Program-made: the position numbers and the translations under genes
The notes under the pieces: model-generated
What the model was told of the DNA's origin: nothing
Databases searched by the model: none
Seen by the model: the letters and a program-made list of their open reading frames with translations, nothing else
DNA from: Clostridium magnum DSM 2767
GTDB lineage: Bacteria; Bacillota; Clostridia; Clostridiales; Clostridiaceae
Direction of reading: 5' to 3'
Length of the DNA stretch: 64,000 nucleotides
NCBI RefSeq assembly: GCF_001623875.1
Contig: NZ_LWAE01000011.1
Location: forward strand, 54,300 to 118,299
In this document: in pieces, positions 41,154-49,175 of the stretch
How the letters are laid out: the number at the start of each line of letters is the position of its first letter
Position numbering within the stretch: the first letter of the stretch is position 1

Positions 41154-42776
41154 TCAAGGCTTTTTCTTTTTTCTAAAAAGGATTGCTTGGTCCCATATGA
41201 TATCAAAAATGTATGGACCAACCATAGCTATTTTATCCAAATAAACTCTAAAGACTATACGAGCGTCCTTATTATTATCAACTCCGTATGCTTTTCCTAG
41301 AGGATTTCCTGTGCTGTAAGGGATGATAACAACATTGTCTTCATCAGCTTTTCGTGCCATTTTATATACATAATAATACCCCGCGTTTTCATATCCTTCA
41401 GGAAAAAATTCTAAGGCAGTATCCGGAAATTGAACTGTACTGAAGGCTCCGGCAACTCCATTAAACAGCTCTGCCCCGTAAAAGCTTGCATTGGAATATA
41501 TTGCTTTTTGGGTTCGTTCATGATTAATACCATATACTATCAGAAAATCATCATTGCTTGTTAACTTAAAATCTTCTGTTTTAAAATACACGGCATCTCT
41601 ATCATCTCCATAAATATTAATATCCCGTAATATAGCATTGTAGTTATCAGGAATGCCGACAGTTAAATCAAGATCCACATGATCGTACTCTGTCCCTCCA
41701 TATTTGTTAATAATCTCATTTCTCAGGTGATCAAGATCATTCCTGGAGCTCGGAACAACCTGATACTCAGTAATGCCTGTTTCTCTGATTTTAAGGGTTG
41801 GTACTGGCCATGGGTTTAGATTAGTGAGAGGGATTTTAGGTGTAATGCGAAATACTTTGATAAATTTATCAATATTATTAATATATTGGTGGCCAATATT
41901 TTGATCGGCCCATAATGCAAATCTCATCATAAATATGAAGGTATCCTTTCCCTCTTCCAGTCCCATGTTAACCAGATCCATAGGTATATTATCTTCATTC
42001 ATAATGTCCTGGCTATACCCGGCGGTACCTAGAGCATTACGGATTTGTTTGTTTATGTTCCTGTCAGCAGTGCTAATGATAATTGTGGAGCTGTTAAAAG
42101 GCTTTCCAGGCGCCCCTTTTGGAGTATTACTAGTCCAGAGGTTATAATTATTTAACTGGTCACCTAGACTGGCAAAGATCATGTGGTAAAAGCCAGTATA
42201 ATTATCACCAGTGGTAATATATTCGCTGTAGTTTTTTTCAGGTTTATTTTCAACAAATCCGACATAACTTCGGAAACAATAATACAAGGCAGGAGGAGGT
42301 GTAATTCCAATTAATACAACTGCCTCGTCGGGACGAAGCTTAGAGTTAACTCCAGGAGCTATATAATTTATATTAGCTGGATAGTTATTGGGATTATCAG
42401 GATTATATCCTATTGGAGGTATCTGTCCTTCTGATGGATCCTGATTTGGGGCTGGCGGAAGCAAGCAGGAGGCATATGGAGCACCTACGTTGTTACCTAA
42501 ACAAGAGTCAACTTTACCTTCACTGCACAGCTTTATTATGTCTATATAGCTTAATTTTCCTTCCTGAACAATAAAGCCACTTCTATTCAAGGTTGAAATA
42601 AAGTTCGTTATATTTGTATCCTCGTCATTTGCATAATTAGTTAATTGCCTCGAGAGGTTCGGGTTATATATTGGTGTCTTAATGCAGTAAGGGCATGAGT
42701 ACATTTTACAGATATCACACATAGGATATAGATTATTCATTGGAGTGTTGACGAAATAGGGATATGGATTGGTCAT
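41154..42776 (-). CDS. Large protein of unknown function with Cys-rich N-terminus
   Basis: A 540-residue protein that I do not recognise. The first 30 residues contain YPMCDICKMYSCPYCIK, two CxxC pairs that could bind zinc or iron. A Pro/Asn-rich linker follows (about 110-150), then a long mixed alpha/beta region with no motif I can name and a basic end (FRKKKKP). There is no signal peptide or membrane segment. The ATG at 42776 follows AAAGGA by 9 nt; an upstream GTG overlaps that site. It stands alone between fabG and gldA. Being long and intact, it is likely functional. Confidence 0.6.
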   Translation of the reverse strand: MTNPYPYFVNTPMNNLYPMCDICKMYSCPYCIKTPIYNPNLSRQLTNYANDEDTNITNFISTLNRSGFIVQEGKLSYIDIIKLCSEGKVDSCLGNNVGAPYASCLLPPAPNQDPSEGQIPPIGYNPDNPNNYPANINYIAPGVNSKLRPDEAVVLIGITPPPALYYCFRSYVGFVENKPEKNYSEYITTGDNYTGFYHMIFASLGDQLNNYNLWTSNTPKGAPGKPFNSSTIIISTADRNINKQIRNALGTAGYSQDIMNEDNIPMDLVNMGLEEGKDTFIFMMRFALWADQNIGHQYINNIDKFIKVFRITPKIPLTNLNPWPVPTLKIRETGITEYQVVPSSRNDLDHLRNEIINKYGGTEYDHVDLDLTVGIPDNYNAILRDINIYGDDRDAVYFKTEDFKLTSNDDFLIVYGINHERTQKAIYSNASFYGAELFNGVAGAFSTVQFPDTALEFFPEGYENAGYYYVYKMARKADEDNVVIIPYSTGNPLGKAYGVDNNKDARIVFRVYLDKIAMVGPYIFDIIWDQAILFRKKKKP

Positions 42777-43100
42777 ATTATTCGTTCCTTTCACAGACTT
42801 TATAACAGAATATGCTAAGCGAGTAAAGGATATGCTTTAATTTACAGAGAATATATGAACTCAAATTTATAATATACTTTAGGTTTAGTTCATATTATAT
42901 TTATTATCTACATATATTTTCATTTAAATTCATATGAGATTAAGACAGAAGTTAGCCTTTCAGCAGGATTTTCCCGTACTTACATAGAAATTTATATTAA
43001 ACATTCTTTAACAAGTTATCATACTCACTTTAAATTAAATAACTTATATTGTGTAAATAATAAAGTAATACAAAATATATTAATTAGGGAGAATTAATTT
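42777..43100. other. AT-rich intergenic region upstream of gldA
   Basis: A 324-bp divergent gap of very AT-rich sequence, including promoter-like TATAAT-related stretches near 42870 and 43050. I see no convincing small gene, repeat or RNA structure. Confidence 0.5.
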
Positions 43101-44195
43101 ATGGCTAAAATTATCATATCACCAAGTAAATATGTTCAAGGTAGTGGAGAATTGAAAAGTATCAAGGATCATACTAAAAATCTTGGAAAAGCATTTTTTA
43201 TAGTATCAAGTGAAAATATTATAAAAATGACTAAAGCAGTAGTAGAAGAAAGCTTTAGTGGAACGGAAATAAGTTTGAACTTTAAGATTTTTGACGGAGA
43301 ATGCTCAAAAAATCAAATAGATATATTAAGAGAAAATTTAAGAAATAGTAACTGTGATGCTGTGGTAGGTATAGGTGGGGGAAAAATACTTGATATAGCT
43401 AAGGCTATATCTTACTATGAAGAAATTCCAGTTGTTATTGTTCCTACAAGTGCATCAACAGATGCACCATGTAGTGCTTTATCTGCACTATATACAGATG
43501 AAGGAGTATTTAGCAGATATCTAGTACTTCCAAAGAATCCTGATCTAGTATTAGTGGATACTGAAATTATATCAAAGGCTCCAGCGAGACTTCTTATGGC
43601 AGGTGTTGGAGATGCATTGTCAACTTATTTCGAAGCAAGAGCTTGTTTAAAATCTAATGCTTTAAATAAGGCAGGTGGAAAAATGACAAGGGCTGCCTTT
43701 GCTATGGCTAAATTATGCTATGATATACTTCTGGAAGATGGATTAAAAGCAAAGCTGGCGGTAGAAAATAAAGTATGTACTAAAGCTGTAGAAAATATTA
43801 TAGAAGCTAACATATATCTTAGTGGTATAGGTTTTGAAAGCTGCGGATTAGCTGCTGCTCATTCTATACATAACGGTTTTACGTTACTTAAACAATGCCG
43901 TCATTTACTTCACGGTGAAAAGGTTGCATTTGGAACAATAGTTCAGCTTGTACTTGAAAATAGTTCTATAGAGGAATTAGAAGAGGTTATTGGGTTATGT
44001 ATTGATCTTGGACTACCAGTAACCTTAGAAGACATGGGAGTAACAGAAATAAAGGAAGAAGAAATAAGAAATGTTGCAAAAGCTTCCTGTGCAGATGGAG
44101 AAGGAGTCCATAATATGCCATTTAAGGTTAATGAAGAAGATGTATATGCTGCAATACTATCAGCAGATGCATTAGGAAGACTTTATAAAGTATAA
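43101..44195 (+). CDS. gldA: Glycerol dehydrogenase
   Basis: A 364-residue group III metal-dependent alcohol dehydrogenase that oxidises glycerol to dihydroxyacetone with NAD. The NAD loop is AVVGIGGGKILDIAKA, and the conserved PTSASTDAPCSALSALYTDEG strand-loop is typical of GldA. Zinc ligands are Asp in GVGDALSTYFEARAC, His in AAAHSIHNGF and His in CRHLLHGEKVAFG. Its full length matches the family. AGGGAG lies 9-10 nt upstream. It is a single-gene unit ending at the hairpin 44241-44271. Confidence 0.93.
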   Translation: MAKIIISPSKYVQGSGELKSIKDHTKNLGKAFFIVSSENIIKMTKAVVEESFSGTEISLNFKIFDGECSKNQIDILRENLRNSNCDAVVGIGGGKILDIAKAISYYEEIPVVIVPTSASTDAPCSALSALYTDEGVFSRYLVLPKNPDLVLVDTEIISKAPARLLMAGVGDALSTYFEARACLKSNALNKAGGKMTRAAFAMAKLCYDILLEDGLKAKLAVENKVCTKAVENIIEANIYLSGIGFESCGLAAAHSIHNGFTLLKQCRHLLHGEKVAFGTIVQLVLENSSIEELEEVIGLCIDLGLPVTLEDMGVTEIKEEEIRNVAKASCADGEGVHNMPFKVNEEDVYAAILSADALGRLYKV

Positions 44196-44240
44196 ACAAT
44201 TCTTTCAATAAGGCTACTGACAAAATATATTTATCAACAG

Positions 44241-44271
44241 CATGAACTAGGGTAAAATACCCTAGTTCATG
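44241..44271 (+). terminator. Hairpin after gldA
   Basis: CATGAACTAGGG/CCCTAGTTCATG is a perfect 12-bp stem with a 7-nt loop. It lacks a T tract, so termination efficiency is uncertain; it could also protect the transcript's 3' end. Confidence 0.6.
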
Positions 44272-44331
44272 AACAATATTAAAATGTTACCAATTGATTA
44301 TTTATTATTTTGAGTTCAATTAATGGCTGAC

Positions 44332-45213
44332 CTAGACACAGGAAACAATTGCGATGAAGTTGTCATAGTGATCGCGATATGTCTCCGTAAATGTCAGTTT
44401 GGGACACAGCGTGGCACGACGTAGCATATCATCTGCGTCATTTTTTAGGATATAGCCAGCCTTAATATAGTCGTGAAGTTTATCCTTGAACACCTTCACA
44501 TATGCATGGTGATTCTTGAAGCCTAGTTCATTAATGTTTTTTACATCTTCATAGCTTCCGATAAACCCAGTAATAAAGTGTGCTTCGCCAAGTTCGATAA
44601 ACGGTAGACGAGATAATGGCTTCATAGCTGCATTAACAGTGATCGCGTTGCCATTAATGTCACGTTTGATCCTTCCGTTATCAGATCTCTTTAGGTGAGT
44701 GCTTAACGGCATTTTTTTCCTACCCATAACCCAATCATCGCCCTGCAAGAAATGTGCACGAAGTTCAGGTGAAAAGCTAGCTGGTGTACTTCCACTTGCT
44801 GGTGAAGGCACCACCAAGTGATCGGGAACGTGACCTGTTCCAGCAACAGCGTAGGATCGATACTGATTAGGAAAGCGACCACGGTCTATGAAACTGACAG
44901 AATCCTCGAATTCAGAATTAAGGACAATGAGCTTCCCATCGTATAGATCATTACAGAGAGCGGCCTGAGGCTCATGTCCTTCAGCGATGAAGGGCAGTGC
45001 CAAATCAAACACCTTTTTGGCATGTCCTGACGCAATCAAGCGGAGGACGGGATCGGATGAATCTGAGAAGCCAGTGATATATCTCCAATTGACGTTACCA
45101 AGCATCTTCTTGGCGTTGTGATCAACTGTAAGCGCTTTGGCAAATTCAATGATGATTTCATCGTCTGTACGCCCATTTTTATCTATAAAACCTCCGTTGA
45201 GTAACTTACACAT
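44332..45213 (-). CDS. Alpha/beta hydrolase-domain protein, probably N-terminally truncated
   Basis: A 293-residue protein resembling the second half of large alpha/beta-hydrolase-domain (Abhydrolase_10-like) proteins. IIIEFAKALTVDHNAKKMLG leads into YITGFSDSSDPVLRLIASGH, where GFSDSS would be the nucleophile elbow. The strands expected before this are missing, so the gene may be 5'-truncated. No convincing ribosome site precedes the start. The DNA is clearly richer in GC, with codons unlike those of the neighbours, which suggests recent transfer. Alternatives within hydrolase families are possible. Confidence 0.5.
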   Translation of the reverse strand: MCKLLNGGFIDKNGRTDDEIIIEFAKALTVDHNAKKMLGNVNWRYITGFSDSSDPVLRLIASGHAKKVFDLALPFIAEGHEPQAALCNDLYDGKLIVLNSEFEDSVSFIDRGRFPNQYRSYAVAGTGHVPDHLVVPSPASGSTPASFSPELRAHFLQGDDWVMGRKKMPLSTHLKRSDNGRIKRDINGNAITVNAAMKPLSRLPFIELGEAHFITGFIGSYEDVKNINELGFKNHHAYVKVFKDKLHDYIKAGYILKNDADDMLRRATLCPKLTFTETYRDHYDNFIAIVSCV

Positions 45214-45328
45214 ATTTGCATTGTGTGCATAAATAATACATTATTTTATCTTTATTGCAATATTAAGGAAGGTATTTTTGTTTATATCTAGAAATATATA
45301 TATAATAAATTACTTGGGGGGAATATAT

Positions 45329-46165
45329 GTGTTATCACCAGTAGCTGAAAATACAATAATTAATTCTTTAAACGATTCTTTGCAGTATATAGATACGCTT
45401 TTCGATCATGATGTAACTATTTATATTACTGATACAGAAAGAATTTTGAAGATTCTTCGCAGCCCAAAAATGAGCTTAGGAAGTAAAGAAGGCGACCCAG
45501 TACCTAAAGTAGGTCCTCCAGCTGAGGCATTAAAAACTGGGAAGCCAGTAGTACAAGTTGTTCCTAAAGAAATGTTTGGAGTACCTTTTAGGTCCTATTC
45601 AATTCCAATTAAAGATAATGAGAGCAATATAGTTGGTCTTTTATTAGCAGCAAAAAGTCTTGAAAAAATGGAAGAAGTGCTAACTCTTTCTGAAAATGTA
45701 TCAAGTTCTCTTAATCAAATATCTTTGGCAAGTGGTAATATTTTCCGAGATATTGAAAAAGTAGTGGATTCAAATTCGAATACTTTCAATGCACTAAATA
45801 AAGCTAACAAAAATGTTAAAGATACTAATGAAATTTTGAAATTTATACAAAGTGTTTCAAAGCAGACAAATCTTTTAGGATTAAATGCAGCCATTGAAGC
45901 ATCAAGAGCAGGAGATGCTGGAAAAGGCTTCAGTATAGTTGCGCAAGAAATAAGAAAATTGTCTAAATCAAGTAGTGACTCTGTCAGAAAAATTGATTCT
46001 GTGTTAAAGGAAATTAGCAACTCTATGGAGCTTGTTACTGATAGTATAAATACATCAAATTCAAATTTTGATGCAGTAAGTAGTGAAGCTGAGGAAATAA
46101 TTTCATCTATTCAAGAGCTAGCTTTAACTGCCCAAGCATTAAAAGAACTAGCTGAAAAAATTTAG
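45329..46165 (+). CDS. Soluble methyl-accepting chemotaxis-type signalling protein
   Basis: A 278-residue cytoplasmic receptor. The N-terminal 125 residues form a PAS/Cache-like sensor (DVTIYITDTERILKIL, and VPFRSYSIPIKDNESNIVGLLLAAKS). The C-terminus is a short MCP signalling hairpin with the core QTNLLGLNAAIEASRAGDAGKGFSIVAQEIRKL (positions about 195-228), the CheA/CheW contact tip. There are no membrane helices. It starts at GTG, with GGGGGGA 7 nt upstream. It probably senses a diffusible or redox signal. No che gene is nearby. Confidence 0.87.
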   Translation: MLSPVAENTIINSLNDSLQYIDTLFDHDVTIYITDTERILKILRSPKMSLGSKEGDPVPKVGPPAEALKTGKPVVQVVPKEMFGVPFRSYSIPIKDNESNIVGLLLAAKSLEKMEEVLTLSENVSSSLNQISLASGNIFRDIEKVVDSNSNTFNALNKANKNVKDTNEILKFIQSVSKQTNLLGLNAAIEASRAGDAGKGFSIVAQEIRKLSKSSSDSVRKIDSVLKEISNSMELVTDSINTSNSNFDAVSSEAEEIISSIQELALTAQALKELAEKI

Positions 46166-46194
46166 AGTTTTACTATTTCACTCTTAGAGTTTTT

Positions 46195-46226
46195 AAGACT
46201 AGGAAATAAAAGCCTAGTCTTTTTGT
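46195..46226 (+). terminator. Terminator after the chemoreceptor-like gene
   Basis: AAGACTAGG pairs with CCTAGTCTT (46195-46203 with 46213-46221) around a 9-nt loop, then TTTGTT. Confidence 0.8.
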
Positions 46227-46445
46227 TATATTTTGGTATACAACTGCACAACCGATGACATTAATAATCCATATTACATATTCTTGTATAACTCCTAACT
46301 TTTCCATTGTTGGTATATTCATAAAAAAATATGGGTATAATATAACAATGTTATTAAATTCGTAATTTTACACTTGAATTTTTAACAATTTAATAATACA
46401 ATAAATAAAAGATATAAATTATTATATTAAGAGGAGGGATAAATT

Positions 46446-46541
46446 ATGGTAGCACGAAATAAAGTAACATTCATATTTCAAGTTCTAGTTCTTGTTGCTG
46501 TTATAGGAGGTTCCGCATTGGCTTCATATTTAAATAATTAA
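46446..46541 (+). CDS. 31-residue single-span membrane peptide
   Basis: A short frame starts at ATG 46446 behind a strong AGAGGAGGG site (7 nt spacing). The product starts MVARNKVT, then has a hydrophobic helix of about 20 residues (FIFQVLVLVAVIGGSALA) and ends SYLNN. The basic N-terminus predicts an inside-start membrane peptide. I do not recognise it. The ribosome site, frame and sharply amphiphilic layout argue for a real small gene. Confidence 0.55.
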   Translation: MVARNKVTFIFQVLVLVAVIGGSALASYLNN

Positions 46542-46591
46542 AGTGATTTAATACAAATTTAACACAGGAGTAATTATATATGTTGTTTTAT

Positions 46592-46640
46592 AAGAGGTGA
46601 GCCCATCTATTTGTAAATTTAAAATAGATGGGCCTGTTTC
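46592..46640. repeat. Repeated hairpin, copy 2, overlapping the start of the XRE gene
   Basis: GCCCATCTAT pairs with ATAGATGGGC around an AT-rich loop. The 50-bp unit with its TAAGAGGTG left flank is nearly the same as 41093-41142. The start codon of the XRE gene (46628) lies in the right arm. Confidence 0.65.
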
Positions 46641-47485
46641 ATACTAAAGAAAGAATACCGGCTCCTTTCGCAGATTTTTTAAAAACCCGAAGAGCAAAAA
46701 TTTTACCATCACAAGTAGGTCTTTCAACATCAACACGGCGGCGTACTCCAGGCCTCAGAAGAGAGGAAGTAGCACAATTAGCCGGCATTGGATTAACTTG
46801 GTATACGTGGCTTGAACAAGGAAGACCTATTCATGTTTCAACTCAAGTAATAGAAAGCCTATCTAAAGTTTTATTGCTTGATAAACAAGAACGCATTCAT
46901 CTGTACCTTTTAGCGAATCAGCCCCTTCCGTCAGATATACCACAATATCAGGGAACAGTAAGTCCAATACTTCAGCATGTTCTGGATAATTTAATACTCT
47001 GCCCATCTCTTGTTACGGATCAGCGATGGAACGTTATTGCTTGGAACAAAGCAGCATGTCTAATCTTTGGTGATTTCACTAAAATGAACGCTCGTGGGCG
47101 AAATATAGTTTGGGCGATGTTCACAGATAATAAATATAAACAGTTATATGTTGACTGGAATCTGTATGCCAAGGGTCTGCTGGGGAAATTTCGTTCAATG
47201 TGGGGGCAATATATTGAAGATTCATGGCTTGCTCAGTTTATTGAAGATCTTAAATTGCAAAGCACAGAATTTAATTTATGGTGGTCTTTACATGAAATTC
47301 AGAGTAATAAAGAAATGTATAAGAAATTGAACCATCCCGTTGCGGGAATATTAGATTTTGAGATTAGTAATTTTGATGTTTCTGACAATTCTGGCTTAAA
47401 ATTAATTGTTCATGCCCCTTTACCAGAAACGGATACAGCTGCAAAAATGAAATTATTGTTGGATGAAATGTATCCCAATGTATGA
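46628..47485 (+). CDS. XRE-family regulator with MmyB-like ligand-binding domain
   Basis: A 285-residue regulator. The N-terminal helix-turn-helix is of the RRRTPGLRREEVAQLAGIGLTWYTWLEQGR type, diagnostic for this family, followed by a PAS-like MmyB ligand-binding domain (SLVTDQRWNVIAWNKAACLIFGD) thought to bind fatty acids or related molecules. The only available start lies within the right arm of a repeated hairpin, and the first residues (MGLFHT) are not family-like, so the original 5' end was probably replaced when the hairpin repeat arrived. No free-standing ribosome site is visible. The target gene is unknown. Confidence 0.82.
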   Translation: MGLFHTKERIPAPFADFLKTRRAKILPSQVGLSTSTRRRTPGLRREEVAQLAGIGLTWYTWLEQGRPIHVSTQVIESLSKVLLLDKQERIHLYLLANQPLPSDIPQYQGTVSPILQHVLDNLILCPSLVTDQRWNVIAWNKAACLIFGDFTKMNARGRNIVWAMFTDNKYKQLYVDWNLYAKGLLGKFRSMWGQYIEDSWLAQFIEDLKLQSTEFNLWWSLHEIQSNKEMYKKLNHPVAGILDFEISNFDVSDNSGLKLIVHAPLPETDTAAKMKLLLDEMYPNV

Positions 47486-47500
47486 TAAATGCATACCCCT

Positions 47501-47614
47501 ATGGATTTTAGATTTACAGAAAAAGAGGTTATAGAGCTTTTAGATATGTTTCAAAGAATAAAGAACATAGATGTAAAATTGAAGAGATTTAAGAATACGC
47601 ACAGTGATATATAA
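47501..47614 (+). CDS. Possible 37-residue basic peptide or gene remnant
   Basis: A short frame begins MDFRFTEKEVIELLDMFQRI and ends before the terminator. It is helical and charged in pattern. There is no clear ribosome site, so it may be the remnant end of a larger gene or may be translated by coupling to the upstream XRE gene, which ends 16 bp earlier. Confidence 0.25.
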   Translation: MDFRFTEKEVIELLDMFQRIKNIDVKLKRFKNTHSDI

Positions 47615-47630
47615 AGCTGTGCGTATTTTA
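47594..47630. terminator. Bidirectional terminator between the XRE and MocR genes
   Basis: AATACGCACAG pairs with CTGTGCGTATT (11-bp perfect stem), with TTT after it on the plus strand and As on the other side. It serves both convergent units. Confidence 0.85.
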
Positions 47631-47635
47631 AAATT

Positions 47636-49051
47636 TTAGACTTGAAACCAACATTCTTTTAAAGTTTTTATGGCATTTGGTATGTCTTCTATTTTTATTC
47701 CAGCAAAGCCTATAAAAATGATTGGTAAGGAATTTGTGGGAGGGTTTATCCAGTTAACTAAGGTTGGATTTACTTTAATACCGGCTTTCAAAGCTTTTTC
47801 AACCAGTTCTTGTTCCTTCATTTTTGTGTTAACTTTAAGTAATATATGAAGACCAGAATCAGAACCAATAATGATTACATTCTCTCCTAAGTGTTCTGCT
47901 ACAGAGTTTACCAGTATTTCTTGTTTTTTCCTATACAATACTTTTAATTTTCTTAAATGTTTTTCCCAATACCCCTCTTGCATAAAAATTTCAAGAGACT
48001 TTTGTAGTAATCTAGGTACAGGCTGTTCATAAATTCTATATTGTTTTTCATAAATATCAAGAAGCGTTTCTGGAAGTACTAGATAACTTATTCGCATTGA
48101 TGGCATTAATGATTTTGAAAAGCTTCCAAGGTATACGACCCTATTTATCTTAGCAAGTCCTTGTAATGATGGAATAGGCCTTCCTTTGTATCTGAATTCT
48201 CCATCATAATCATCCTCTATTATAAGTCCATCTTTCTCTTCAGCCCATTGAAGCAGCTTTAGTCTTTTTGATATAGGCATAACCATACCATAAGGATATT
48301 GATGAGAGGGAGTAACATATACAATTTTTGCTTCACTTTCATGCAAAAAATTAATATCTATGCCGTCTGTTTCTAAATTAATAGGAGTAATATTAAAATT
48401 AAAATGTTTAAATACAGCTTTTGCACCTAAATAACTAGGTTCTTCAAAGGCTATAGACATATGAAGGTTTGAAAGTATGTGGGCTAATAAGGTTAAGGAT
48501 TGTTGGGTTCCTGAAGATATTATTATTTGATTAGGTGAGCAAGTAACTCCCCTAGAATGATGAATATATTTAGCAATTTCTTGTCTTAAACCATAGTCAC
48601 CTTTATGATCACCATATAAAAGCAGTTCTTTAGAATACACATCTACGCAGCTCTCTAATATTTTTCTAAACTTAGTATATGGAAAGGAGTCTAAATCAAT
48701 TTGTCCACTACTAAAATCATATTTTATTATTGGGTCATGACTGTCGTTAGATCTTTCTTTATATGAGTTTAAATGAGTGCTTTTTATGTCGTTAAATTCA
48801 TTATCCAGTTTTTCTACATATAAGCCAGAACGATTTTTAGATTTTACGTAGCCTTCAGCAACTAATTGTTCATATGCGGATTCAATTGTGTTTTTACTAA
48901 GTTTTAAATCTTTAGATAAGCTTCTTATAGATGGAAGCTTACTTCCAGAAGGGATGTTCCCGGACAAAATTTCATCTTTAATGTATTTATAAACCTGTAT
49001 ATACAAAGGGGTTTTTTCTTTATCATTTAAATGGGGCAATAATTCTAACAC
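47636..49051 (-). CDS. MocR/PdxR-family regulator (GntR HTH plus aminotransferase fold)
   Basis: A 471-residue regulator. The N-terminal GntR winged helix reads PLYIQVYKYIKDEILSGNIPSGSKLPSIRSLSK (about residues 16-48). The rest is a fold-type I aminotransferase domain with IIISSGTQQSLTLLAHIL, the Asp/Tyr PLP region (YVTPSHQYPYG, LIIEDDYDGEFRY) and the PLP lysine in VVYLGSFSKSLMPSMRISYL. MocR proteins sense PLP or amino-acid adducts. It starts at GTG with GGAG upstream. It is divergent from lysA, with repeated TGTCA-type boxes between them, so it probably controls that PLP-dependent decarboxylase gene. Confidence 0.92.
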   Translation of the reverse strand: MLELLPHLNDKEKTPLYIQVYKYIKDEILSGNIPSGSKLPSIRSLSKDLKLSKNTIESAYEQLVAEGYVKSKNRSGLYVEKLDNEFNDIKSTHLNSYKERSNDSHDPIIKYDFSSGQIDLDSFPYTKFRKILESCVDVYSKELLLYGDHKGDYGLRQEIAKYIHHSRGVTCSPNQIIISSGTQQSLTLLAHILSNLHMSIAFEEPSYLGAKAVFKHFNFNITPINLETDGIDINFLHESEAKIVYVTPSHQYPYGMVMPISKRLKLLQWAEEKDGLIIEDDYDGEFRYKGRPIPSLQGLAKINRVVYLGSFSKSLMPSMRISYLVLPETLLDIYEKQYRIYEQPVPRLLQKSLEIFMQEGYWEKHLRKLKVLYRKKQEILVNSVAEHLGENVIIIGSDSGLHILLKVNTKMKEQELVEKALKAGIKVNPTLVNWINPPTNSLPIIFIGFAGIKIEDIPNAIKTLKECWFQV

Positions 49052-49075
49052 CTTTATCTCCTTAAATTTATATAA

Positions 49076-49122
49076 TCTGTCATCATTAAAATAAGTATAA
49101 CTGTCACTTTATATAATGACAA
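49076..49122. promoter_or_regulatory. Candidate MocR boxes between the MocR gene and lysA
   Basis: CTGTCAT (from 49077), CTGTCAC (near 49101) and the inverted ATGACAAT (near 49116) lie within 45 bp in the divergent promoter region. Direct and inverted copies of a short box are typical of MocR-type binding sites. Inferred from position and repetition. Confidence 0.35.
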
Positions 49123-49175
49123 TAGATTTTTATAATAACTATAATAAAACTATATTAAAAGGAGCTGTAAAAATT

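Noticed and set aside
46215..46320. A short minus-strand frame (about 44 codons) overlapping the chemoreceptor terminator
   Set aside because: It has no ribosome site and runs through a strong terminator hairpin, so it is unlikely to be translated.
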